Positions 5,559 to 13,125 of a DNA stretch of 13,736 nt are shown in pieces. How positions within the stretch are numbered: position 1 is the first letter of the stretch; every line of letters starts with the position of its first letter. The stretch is from an uncultured Negativicutes bacterium. Its GTDB lineage: Bacteria > Bacillota > Negativicutes > Acidaminococcales > Acidaminococcaceae. The position numbers and the translations under genes are program-made. The stretch lies in assembly GCA_937926555.1 (NCBI GenBank), contig CALAZX010000278.1, positions 1-13,736 on the forward strand. Reading direction: 5' to 3'. The notes below the pieces were generated by a model, which worked only from the letters and a program-made list of their open reading frames with translations, ran no database searches and was not told the DNA's origin.

Positions 5559-6839
5559 ATGAAGGCAAGCGAAGTGAAAGTGGGCGCGCTGACCCTGGGA
5601 GGAGCCATCCTCCTGGCGGGAATGGTCAGCTTCCTGGGCGCGTTCCGCCTGTTTGACAGTGGATATGAGCTGCACGTTTCTTATCCTTCTGTCTCCGGGC
5701 TCATGGTGGGCAACGTGGTGCGTTACGCCGGCGTTCCCATCGGCAATGTGAAAGCCATGAAGGTGGACCCCGACAAAGTGGTGGTCACCATGCATGTGAA
5801 CAAGGGAATCCAGATTCCCCAGGAGGCGGTGTTCTCCATAGGCTCCGACGGTGTCATGGGCGAGAAATACGTGGACGTGCTGCCGCCCCAGAAGGTGAGC
5901 GGCGTCTATATCAGCCCCGACACCAACCTGACCGGTGTGCCCGGCACGGGACTGGACCAGTTCATGGCCAACTCCAGCAAGGTGCTGGACAAGGTGGAAG
6001 GCATCGCTGACGCGCTGAACAACGTTTTCGGTGACAAGGAAGTGCAGAAATCCATGCGCGACGGCTTCATCAACGCGCGGGAGATCAGCAACAACCTGAA
6101 CACCTTCACCCGGGTGATGGCCCGGGCGGCCAGCGAGAACCAGAACGAGATCCGGGGCACCATGCTGCAGATCCATGAGATGAGCATGCGGATGAACGCC
6201 GCGGCGGCCCATATGGAGAGCCTCATGGCAGGAGCCGACGCCAACGGCGAGACCGGCCGGCATGTGGCGGAGATGGCCCGGAACCTGGCGGCCACAAGCC
6301 GTCATGTGGAGGAGGTCTCCAGTGTCCTCTCCGACGTGGCTACGGACCCCGAGACCAAGAAAGACCTGCAGGCCACCATCCATAACGCCCGCAGCGTGAC
6401 GGCGAGAGCCAACAAGGCCCTGTCCGTCTTCGACGGGGTGAAGTTCAAGCCCCAGGCGGACATCATGCATAATGTGAAGGGCAGCGACTGGCGGGCCAAC
6501 TTCGGCCTCCGGTTCGACAAGCCGGAGAAACGGACCTTCACCTACCTGGGAGCGGCCAGCATCGGTGACGACACCAAGCTGGACTTCTATCTGGGCAAGA
6601 CCTGGCACGGGTTCGACCTGAGCGCCGGCGCCATGCAGGGCGATTTCGGCGTGGGACTGGGCTACAACCTGGGCAAGGATTTCCGCCTCTATTCCCAGCT
6701 GTACGATTTCGGCGACAGCAAACTCCGGGTGGGCGGCGAGTACCGTCTGAAGCGGGACATCTACCTGGTGGGCGAGAGCCTGGACGTGCTCCACGGTGAC
6801 CGCACCGACACGTACCTGGGTATCCGCAGTTATTTTTGA
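5559..6839 (+). CDS. mlaD: MlaD-family MCE protein with C-terminal beta-barrel-like domain
   Basis: 426 aa, more than twice the length of E. coli MlaD. A single N-terminal membrane helix (about 8-28) anchors it in the inner membrane. Residues 37-110 are an MCE domain (YELHVSYPSVSGLMVGNVVR, GVPIGNV, SDGVMGEKYVDV), the ring-forming module. Residues about 128-290 are a long, mostly helical stretch with heptad-like spacing. Residues about 298-426 switch to alternating strands rich in Gly, Tyr and Phe (WRANFGLRF, LDFYLGKTW, FGVGLGYNLG, FRLYSQLYDF, LRVGGEYRL, DTYLGIRSYF). They end in a C-terminal Phe, as outer-membrane barrels do. In Veillonella parvula an MlaD of this layout has been described as a trans-envelope bridge, with the barrel in the outer membrane, and the same reading fits here. 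GGAGG (5546-5550) supports the start. Confidence 0.92.
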   Translation: MKASEVKVGALTLGGAILLAGMVSFLGAFRLFDSGYELHVSYPSVSGLMVGNVVRYAGVPIGNVKAMKVDPDKVVVTMHVNKGIQIPQEAVFSIGSDGVMGEKYVDVLPPQKVSGVYISPDTNLTGVPGTGLDQFMANSSKVLDKVEGIADALNNVFGDKEVQKSMRDGFINAREISNNLNTFTRVMARAASENQNEIRGTMLQIHEMSMRMNAAAAHMESLMAGADANGETGRHVAEMARNLAATSRHVEEVSSVLSDVATDPETKKDLQATIHNARSVTARANKALSVFDGVKFKPQADIMHNVKGSDWRANFGLRFDKPEKRTFTYLGAASIGDDTKLDFYLGKTWHGFDLSAGAMQGDFGVGLGYNLGKDFRLYSQLYDFGDSKLRVGGEYRLKRDIYLVGESLDVLHGDRTDTYLGIRSYF

Positions 6840-6841
6840 CC

Positions 6842-6871
6842 TTGACTACCCTACGGGAAAAACGATATAAT
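6842..6871 (+). promoter_or_regulatory. Sigma-70 type promoter for tolC
   Basis: TTGACT (6842-6847), an 18-base spacer and a perfect TATAAT (6866-6871), starting three bases after the mlaD stop codon. The predicted start site is near 6878. No terminator separates mlaD from it, so tolC can be read both from here and by read-through from the mla operon. Confidence 0.85.
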
Positions 6872-6878
6872 CAACGTG

Positions 6879-6894
6879 CTGACTAACCAGTCAG
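6879..6894 (+). promoter_or_regulatory. Palindromic operator candidate at the tolC start site
   Basis: CTGACT (6879-6884) and AGTCAG (6889-6894) form a perfect six-base inverted repeat around AACC, placed at the predicted +1. A related half, TGACTACC, lies at 6843-6850 over the -35 box, 37 bases upstream of TGACTAAC (6880-6887). Position and symmetry fit a repressor site of TetR or similar type (inference). It could also act as a short hairpin at the 5' end of the message. Confidence 0.5.
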
Positions 6895-6910
6895 AAGGGA
6901 GAGGAAACAC

Positions 6911-8464
6911 ATGAAGATCAATAAATACAGCAAGAAAACCGCCTTCCTGGGCGCTGTCCTGACGATGCTCCTGGCACCTTCCGCCTTCGCGGCGGAGACC
7001 ATGGCCGTGGACCTGGACACCGCTATCGCCAAGGCGTTCGCCACCAATGCGGATATCAAGATCGCGGAGTACAATCTGGACTCCGCCCGGGCAACCTACA
7101 ATGCGGCCCGTGAGAGCTATGGCCCCAGCATCAGCTTCACCCACAACATGGGCAGAGGCGGTCTGTGGGACAATGACGATTTTCTGAAGACCGGTCCCCG
7201 TCTGGGGCAGGAGCGGCTGAACAACAGCTACTCCACCACCGTGAAACTCACCATGCCCATCTATACCGGCGGGCAGCTGGAGGGCAACACCGCCCGTGCC
7301 AGAGCCAATTACCGGGCCAAGGTGCTGGGAGAGGACCTGTCCTACATCAATCTGAAGAAGAAAACCACCGACGCGTACTTCAACCTGCTCCAGGCTAAAG
7401 ACGCCAAAGAGGTGTGCGAGCAGTCCGTCAGCACCCTGAAGAACCATCTGAAGAACGTGCGCGCCCAGTACGAGGTGGGCGTGGTGGCCAAAGTGGACCT
7501 GCTGCGCAGTGAGGTGGAGCTCACCAACGCGGAGCAGAACCTGATCAAGGCCCAGAACAAGTACGATCTGGCGGAAGCCAATCTGGACAATATCATGGGA
7601 GTTCCCCAGGATACCAAGCTTGTCCCCAAGGAGGAGCTGGGTTACGCCCCCTATGACGGGAACCTGGACGAGTGCATCGATTACGCCATGGTCCACCGGA
7701 GAGACCTGCAGCAGAGCAAGCTCCGTGTGGATGCGGCCCGGGGCGCGCTGAACATCGCCAAGAGCGGATACCGTCCCCAGGTGGCAGGCATCGCGACCAA
7801 CAACTGGAAAGACTCCAAGTGGCCCGGTGACGAGAACGAGAACTGGTCCGTGGGACTGAATGTGAACATGACGGTGTTCGACACCGGCGTGACCCGTTCC
7901 AAAGTGAACGCCGCCAAGAACGACCTGCTGGCCGCCCAGGAGGCGTACCGTCAGGATATGGACCTGGTGAAACTGGATGTCCGCAGCTGCTACTACGACC
8001 TGCGTGACGCCGAGAAACGTATCGCCACCACGAAAGTGGCGGTAGCCAAGGCCGAAGAGGACTACCATATCGCCCAGGTGCGCTATGAGGCCGGCGTGGG
8101 CACCAACACCGACGTGCTGGACGCCCAGGTGGCGCTGACCGGCGCGCGGAACAACTTCAACTCCGCGCTGTACGATTATAACGCTTCCCGCAACGCGCTG
8201 AACACGGCCATGGGCATCGCCGCCAGACCGGAGGGCCAGCCCTATAGCACCGGCAAGGACAGAGTGAAGACCACCCGCAGCCTCTATAAAGAGGCGGTGG
8301 CCACCACCGACGGGAACAAAGCCGGCAGAGCCCAGGTGAAAGCGGCGGAGAAGAGCCGCAGCCAGGGTCTGAAGGAGTACCGCAAAGAGAGAAGAGAGAA
8401 AAAGGCCGCAGCCCGTGTGGCTGAGAAGAGCGACGCCGCGGAGAAAGCGGACAGCGCCGAATAA
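6911..8464 (+). CDS. tolC: TolC-family outer-membrane efflux and export duct
   Basis: 517 aa. Residues 1-27 form a signal peptide (SAFA cleavage). Two outer-membrane efflux protein repeats follow, about 33-230 and 252-436. Each has long helices, a beta segment (YSTTVKLTMPIYTGGQLEG; NWSVGLNVNMTVFDTGVTRS) and the family motif before the last helix (YEVGVVAKVDLLRSEVEL 187-204; YEAGVGTNTDVLDAQVAL 392-409). The product should trimerise into an outer-membrane barrel with a periplasmic helical tunnel, as the exit for efflux pumps or type I secretion. No inner-membrane pump or adaptor lies beside it in the window. Residues about 438-517 form a long tail rich in Lys, Arg, Ala and Glu, expected in the periplasm. 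AGAGG (6900-6904), six bases before the ATG, supports the start. It has its own promoter and terminator. Confidence 0.92.
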   Translation: MKINKYSKKTAFLGAVLTMLLAPSAFAAETMAVDLDTAIAKAFATNADIKIAEYNLDSARATYNAARESYGPSISFTHNMGRGGLWDNDDFLKTGPRLGQERLNNSYSTTVKLTMPIYTGGQLEGNTARARANYRAKVLGEDLSYINLKKKTTDAYFNLLQAKDAKEVCEQSVSTLKNHLKNVRAQYEVGVVAKVDLLRSEVELTNAEQNLIKAQNKYDLAEANLDNIMGVPQDTKLVPKEELGYAPYDGNLDECIDYAMVHRRDLQQSKLRVDAARGALNIAKSGYRPQVAGIATNNWKDSKWPGDENENWSVGLNVNMTVFDTGVTRSKVNAAKNDLLAAQEAYRQDMDLVKLDVRSCYYDLRDAEKRIATTKVAVAKAEEDYHIAQVRYEAGVGTNTDVLDAQVALTGARNNFNSALYDYNASRNALNTAMGIAARPEGQPYSTGKDRVKTTRSLYKEAVATTDGNKAGRAQVKAAEKSRSQGLKEYRKERREKKAAARVAEKSDAAEKADSAE

Positions 8465-8479
8465 TCCAACGGAAAACAG

Positions 8480-8511
8480 AAAACCCGCCGACAGGGATGC
8501 CGGCGGGTTTT
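8480..8511 (+). terminator. Strong intrinsic terminator of tolC
   Basis: AAAACCCGCCG (8480-8490) pairs perfectly with CGGCGGGTTTT (8501-8511) around a 10-base loop, 15 bases after the stop codon. With A on one side and T on the other it could act in both directions. Confidence 0.92.
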
Positions 8512-8701
8512 GCTATAAGCGGAGAGAAGCCGGACCGGAGGATGCCGGCTGTCCGGTAGGGACGCATATCTGGAGGTGGAAGAATGAGGTTTTTCCGGAT
8601 TCCTCCGGTGACATTTTTGCTGCCGGACCATTGCCCGGGAAATAAATTCTGCTGAAAAGGGATTTGCTGTTGAGAAAATGTCCCATCTGGATGAGAAACA
8701 T

Positions 8702-8730
8702 TTCACAAGACCGGCGAAATACGATATAAT
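8702..8730 (+). promoter_or_regulatory. Sigma-70 type promoter for tamB
   Basis: TTCACA (8702-8707, one mismatch from TTGACA), a 17-base spacer and a perfect TATAAT (8725-8730). The predicted start site is near 8737. The ten bases ACGATATAAT (8721-8730) also occur at the tolC promoter (6862-6871). Confidence 0.8.
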
Positions 8731-8833
8731 AATAAACTGGATATAAATCTTTATTTGCCGTATCCCGGTATGGGAGCGGCAGAAGATCCGGATTGGATAA
8801 ACCCCGTGGAAAAGCGGGCGGGAAGCGGATGAG

Positions 8834-8840
8834 AAGGAGG
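8834..8840 (+). promoter_or_regulatory. Ribosome binding site AAGGAGG fixing the tamB start
   Basis: A full AAGGAGG lies nine bases before ATG 8850. The two other in-frame starts, TTG 8793 and ATG 8829, lack a comparable site and would put a polar, basic stretch before the membrane anchor. Confidence 0.8.
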
Positions 8841-8849
8841 CGGACAGAT

Positions 8850-11800
8850 ATGAGCAAACTGTATAAGTGGCTGCTGGCCGCCTTTGTCGCGCTTGCGCTG
8901 GCCTATGTGGCGCTGGTGCATCTGGTGATGCCCTCCGCCCTGGAGAAGGCGGGCCCCCTGCTGGGCAGAGAGGCCGGGAACTACATCAACGGCACGGTGA
9001 AGCTGGAGAACGTCCAGTGGCCGGGGAGCAACTATCTGGTGCTCAACAACGTGACCCTGTCCAACAAGGCGGGGGACCGGGTGGCCACCCTGCCCCGGAG
9101 CCGCATCTATATCAACCCCTTCATGCTGCTGGCCAAGGAGCCGGCACGGGCCCTGACCGCCGTGGTGCTGGAGAGACCGTCTTTGGACCTGCGGCAGGAG
9201 AGCGGCGGGGACTGGAACATCACCAATCTGCTGAAGCCATCCAAGTCCGATACCACGCCTTTCTACGGCACCCTCCGCATCGAGGACGGCCGTGTGGGGC
9301 TGAAGCTGCCCCAGGGGCAGTGGGAATACACTGTCAACGGAACGGTGGACGGGAAAGGCAACCCCACCTTCGCGGTGGATATGGAGATCGGTGCCGGCGA
9401 TGACCGGCTGAAAGTGGAAGGCGGGCTCACCACGAAAGGCGTGGGCGCGCTGACCCTGAAGACGGACTCCTTCGATCTGGCACCCTACGGGCCGCTGGCC
9501 GCCCATTACGGCAAGGTGGAGGAGCTCCATGGCAAAGTGGCCGGACTGCGGCTGCGCTGGACCTATGACGGCAAGGACAGCCGCCTGGACGGGAAAGGCC
9601 GGCTGGAAAAGCTGGGCGGCGTCTATGGGGCCGGCGGGGAGAGAATCCCACTGGAGATCTCCGGACCGGTGACCGCCGCGGACAAGGAGATCTCCGTGAA
9701 AGACCTGGACGTCCGGGTGGACGGACAGAAAATCGGCCTGTCGGGCTATGTGGACCTGGCGGACCGGGACAATGTGAGAAGCCAGCTGAAGGCCTCCGCG
9801 GAGACTTTGCGCTGGAAAGATAAGGAAGTCCGGCAGGTATCCCTGCTGGCCCAGCTGCGGGACAAGGTGCTGACAGTGGCCGACCTGTCCTTCTCCTACG
9901 GGGAAGGGACGGTCCACGGCAGCGCCACCTATGAGCTGGACAGCGGCAAGGTCACCGGCGCCACGGAACTCCGCAAGATCGCGGTGCCCGCAGGAGCCGA
10001 AGGCCGCACCGCACTGGTGAACGCCGTGCTGGCCCTCAGCGGCAACGTGGACCGGGAGAAAGAGACCTATGCCATCCAGGCCGCGGCGGAAGCCGGCGAC
10101 ATCGCCTGGAACGGGCTGCTGGTGAAAGTGACGGACCTGGATGTGCTGGCGGAGGACGGGGACATCACCCTGCGCAACTTTTCCGGTTTCGCCGGGGATG
10201 GAGCCGTGGAGGCACGGGGCTTCCGCCACCGTGACGGTTCCCTGGAGCTGACGGGCCGTGTGGGCGCATTGCCCCTGGCACCCTTCCTGACCGTCGCCGG
10301 GGAGAACGGCAGCGGCACACTCACCGCCTCCTTCCATGCCGCCGGTATGGGAGAGGGACTGACGGTAGAGGCCGACACCCATCTGCGGTCCCTGGACCTG
10401 CGGGGGTTCCATGTGAACGAGGGCGACGGCAGCGTGGCCTACCGTGACGGCCGGCTTGTCTTTGACGGTTACCGGCTGGAGATGGACCAGGGAGAGAGCC
10501 TGCTGAAGGGCTCCGTGGACCTGCGGGGCGCACAGCCGGCGCTGGACCTGTCCCTGACCACGGAGAACGTTCGCCTGGAGCCGCTGATGGCGGCGGCCGG
10601 CGTGGACGGTTCCGTGAAGATCACCGGCAACCTGGACAACACCATGACCCTTACCGGCACGCCGGAGAATCTCCGGGTGGAGGGCGCGCTGCACATGTAC
10701 GAGGGCAGTGCCGCCGGCTATCTGGTGGACGACCTGCGGGGCCGCTACCTGTACGAGAACGGTGCCCTGGACCTCATGGACGCCCGGATGACGGCGCTGT
10801 CCACCACCCTGACCCTCAGCGGCCGGATGAACAGCGACCGGAGCCTGCATTTCACCGCTACGGCGGACAATGTGGACCTGCAGCGGCTGCCGGTCCAGGA
10901 CGACGATGTGGCCCTGACGGGTTTCGCCTCCCTGGAAGGCGAGCTCACCGGCACCCTGGACAGTCCGCTGTTCAGCGGCGCCGTCACCAGCGACCACATG
11001 ACGGTGAACGGTGTGGCGGTGGACAACCTGGTGGGCACCCTGCGGAGCAACGGCAAGGATATCAACGTGCTCAGGGCCCGGGCCAACCAGCCCGGCTATG
11101 AGGGGATTCCCGCCGATTTCAAGGTGGACCTGGCCCTGGACCGTACGAAACCGTATCTCCAGGGCTCCATCGACATCACCGGCGGCAGTCTCAGGACCAT
11201 GCTGGAGATGGGCAAGATGAATTATCCCGTGGACGGTATGGTGGTGGGCAACATCGGCTTCAACAAGAAGGGGCCGGGCACCGGCGCCACCGCCGACGCC
11301 CATGTGTACAATCTGAAGATCCACGACGTCCCCTATGATGAGATGGTTCTCCAGGCCCACATCAAGGACAAGGTCCTTTACTTCGACAATGTGCGGCTTC
11401 AGGAGAGCAGCGCTTTCAACAAAGAGGGCTTCATCGCCGTGGGCGGACAGATTGACTTCCGCAACCGGACCTGCCAGGTGGAGGCGGGCGCCATCCAGGC
11501 GGACCCCTCCATCATCACCGCTTTCATGGAGAATCCGGTGCCCCTGACAGGCACCATGGACGTGGTTGTCCAGGTGTCCGGCAGTCTGGACAATCCGGTG
11601 GGCAACGGCTCCCTCAAAGTGGAGAAGGGCAGCGTGGCAGGCCTTGATTTCGATCTGGCCACCGCCATGCTCACTCTGCAGGACGACCATATCCGGCTGG
11701 AGCAGTTCCTGGCCCAGCGGGAGACCTATAAACTGACGGCCGGGGGCGACATCCCCCTGGATCTGTTCCGGGCCCCCGGGCAGCGGAAAGACCCCAAGTC

Positions 11801-13112
11801 CCAGATGGACATCACCGTGGACTTCAACCAGGCCAGCCTGGCGGTGCTCAGCGCGCTGCAGCAGGTGGAATGGGGTCTGGGCGACACCCACGGCCAGATG
11901 AAAGTGGCGGGCACCCTGGAGGCGCCCATGCTCTACGGCAACCTGACGGTCCGGAGCGGCGCTCTGAAACTGGCCCAGATGAAGAATCTCATCGACGACA
12001 TCAACGTGGACGTGGCCTTCAACGGCAGCGACGTGCTGATCCGCAACGTCTCCGCCACGCTGGGCGACGGCACGGTGGAAGGCAGCGGCACCTACGCCCT
12101 GCGGGCCGGCAAGGACCAGGCCTACTCCATCAAGCTCCACGCCCGGAACGCACAGGTGGACTCCGCCATCTTCCAGGGCCGCATCAACGGCATCATGGAA
12201 GTGGCCCCCTCCGCTTATCAGAAGAAGACGGAGAACGGCATGGAGACCCTGTACCGTCCGAAAGTCACCGCTAACGTGCGGCTGGACGACGTGATGGTGA
12301 ACATGCCCACCATCCCCGAGTTCGAGCAGGGGAACAGCAACATCGGGCTGGACATCATCGTCAAACTGGGACCGAAAATCCATTTCTACAACAAGTACCT
12401 GTACGACATGTGGCTCAGCGGCGACCTCCATGTGCTGGGAAGCACGGAGTTCCCCAACATCAACGGCATGATCTTCGTGGACAGGGGCACCATCACCTAT
12501 CTGCGGACGCCTTTCAAGATCCAGCGTGCTTTCGCCACCTGGACGGAATACGGCAGCGTCATGCCCACCATCCTGCTGAACACCACCACCCGCTTCAGCC
12601 GGTACCGCATCCAGCTGGATATCAGCGGTCCCCTGGAGCAGATGGACATGAAGCTCACATCGGATCCGCCCCTGTCCAAGGACGAGCTGATCCGGCTGCT
12701 GACCCTCCAGCGGATCTCCGCCGGCGGGGATGACCGGATCTCCAACGAGGACCTGCAGAACATCCTCAGCCTGGGCCTCCAGATGGAGGTGCTGGGCGAC
12801 GTGGAGCGGATGGTCCAGAAGACACTGGGCATCGACGAGTTCAAGCTCTATGTGGGCAAGCTGGAGAACGGGGTGGACTTCGACAATTACCGGAGCCGCC
12901 GGGAGCTGACGCCGGAAGAGCGGGAACAGTACAATTTCCTGGTGAGCAAGAACCTGTTCGGCAAATGGAAAGTGGGCTACACCCGCAGCTTCGACGGAAA
13001 GTACAGCAACATATTCACACAGTACCAGATGACCGACCATCTGAACTTCACACTGTCCCGCAGTGAGAAGAATGAGAAGAAATACAGCATGGAATACCGT
13101 ATCAGTTTCTAA
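8850..13112 (+). CDS. tamB: TamB-family inter-membrane lipid-transport / assembly protein
   Basis: 1420 aa from the chosen start, somewhat longer than E. coli TamB. A single N-terminal membrane helix (about 4-27) anchors it in the inner membrane. An AsmA-like start follows (GREAGNYINGTVKLENVQWPG). About a thousand residues of repeating beta strands come next, with recurring GTL/GNL and D-G turns, as expected of the hydrophobic groove in bridge-like lipid carriers. The C-terminal TamB (DUF490) region covers roughly 1080-1420. Clear marks are FVDRGTITYLRTPFKI (about 1209-1224), the LTSDPPLSKDELIRLL segment (from about 1270), and the close KKYSMEYRISF with a C-terminal Phe, the part that in E. 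coli contacts the BamA-like TamA. Partners (TamA or BamA) are not in the window. It probably works in parallel with the MlaEFD bridge upstream. It is co-transcribed with the sigma factor gene, which starts 13 bases after the stop. Confidence 0.93.
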   Translation: MSKLYKWLLAAFVALALAYVALVHLVMPSALEKAGPLLGREAGNYINGTVKLENVQWPGSNYLVLNNVTLSNKAGDRVATLPRSRIYINPFMLLAKEPARALTAVVLERPSLDLRQESGGDWNITNLLKPSKSDTTPFYGTLRIEDGRVGLKLPQGQWEYTVNGTVDGKGNPTFAVDMEIGAGDDRLKVEGGLTTKGVGALTLKTDSFDLAPYGPLAAHYGKVEELHGKVAGLRLRWTYDGKDSRLDGKGRLEKLGGVYGAGGERIPLEISGPVTAADKEISVKDLDVRVDGQKIGLSGYVDLADRDNVRSQLKASAETLRWKDKEVRQVSLLAQLRDKVLTVADLSFSYGEGTVHGSATYELDSGKVTGATELRKIAVPAGAEGRTALVNAVLALSGNVDREKETYAIQAAAEAGDIAWNGLLVKVTDLDVLAEDGDITLRNFSGFAGDGAVEARGFRHRDGSLELTGRVGALPLAPFLTVAGENGSGTLTASFHAAGMGEGLTVEADTHLRSLDLRGFHVNEGDGSVAYRDGRLVFDGYRLEMDQGESLLKGSVDLRGAQPALDLSLTTENVRLEPLMAAAGVDGSVKITGNLDNTMTLTGTPENLRVEGALHMYEGSAAGYLVDDLRGRYLYENGALDLMDARMTALSTTLTLSGRMNSDRSLHFTATADNVDLQRLPVQDDDVALTGFASLEGELTGTLDSPLFSGAVTSDHMTVNGVAVDNLVGTLRSNGKDINVLRARANQPGYEGIPADFKVDLALDRTKPYLQGSIDITGGSLRTMLEMGKMNYPVDGMVVGNIGFNKKGPGTGATADAHVYNLKIHDVPYDEMVLQAHIKDKVLYFDNVRLQESSAFNKEGFIAVGGQIDFRNRTCQVEAGAIQADPSIITAFMENPVPLTGTMDVVVQVSGSLDNPVGNGSLKVEKGSVAGLDFDLATAMLTLQDDHIRLEQFLAQRETYKLTAGGDIPLDLFRAPGQRKDPKSQMDITVDFNQASLAVLSALQQVEWGLGDTHGQMKVAGTLEAPMLYGNLTVRSGALKLAQMKNLIDDINVDVAFNGSDVLIRNVSATLGDGTVEGSGTYALRAGKDQAYSIKLHARNAQVDSAIFQGRINGIMEVAPSAYQKKTENGMETLYRPKVTANVRLDDVMVNMPTIPEFEQGNSNIGLDIIVKLGPKIHFYNKYLYDMWLSGDLHVLGSTEFPNINGMIFVDRGTITYLRTPFKIQRAFATWTEYGSVMPTILLNTTTRFSRYRIQLDISGPLEQMDMKLTSDPPLSKDELIRLLTLQRISAGGDDRISNEDLQNILSLGLQMEVLGDVERMVQKTLGIDEFKLYVGKLENGVDFDNYRSRRELTPEEREQYNFLVSKNLFGKWKVGYTRSFDGKYSNIFTQYQMTDHLNFTLSRSEKNEKKYSMEYRISF

Positions 13113-13118
13113 AGGAGG
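13113..13118 (+). promoter_or_regulatory. Ribosome binding site AGGAGG of the sigma factor gene
   Basis: AGGAGG begins right after the tamB stop codon (TAA 13110-13112) and lies seven bases before ATG 13126. Strong translation is expected without a separate promoter. Confidence 0.85.
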
Positions 13119-13125
13119 GGAGTAC

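Larger units (their letters stand above)
8512..8849 (+). other. 338-base intergenic spacer before tamB
   Basis: There is no convincing gene here on either strand. It holds a hairpin at 8530-8556 (CCGGA with TCCGG outside, CCGG with CCGG inside). A 23-codon ORF at 8584-8655, starting MRFFRIPP, has GGAGG at 8572-8576 seven bases ahead of its ATG, but no promoter was found for it. Next come a small hairpin at 8595-8608, the tamB promoter at 8702-8730, and a leader hairpin at 8757-8780 (GCCG with CGGC outside, TCCC with GGGA inside). The leader is about 110 bases long. Confidence 0.6.

Noticed and set aside
3843..6794. Antisense ORF of 983 codons opposite the S55 tail, mlaE, mlaF and mlaD
   Set aside because: It mirrors well-supported genes across gene boundaries, is full of His, Gln, Val and Gly as expected from reading GC-biased codons backwards, and has no recognisable domain or RBS.
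8595..8618. Second terminator in the tolC-tamB spacer
   Set aside because: The CCGGA/TCCGG stem is only five pairs and the T-run begins five bases after it; no gene with proven expression ends here.
8691..8729. 12-codon ORF overlapping the tamB promoter
   Set aside because: No RBS, and its codons overlap the -35 and -10 boxes.
8793..8849. Upstream TTG (8793) or ATG (8829) starts for tamB
   Set aside because: Weak or no RBS compared with AAGGAGG before ATG 8850.
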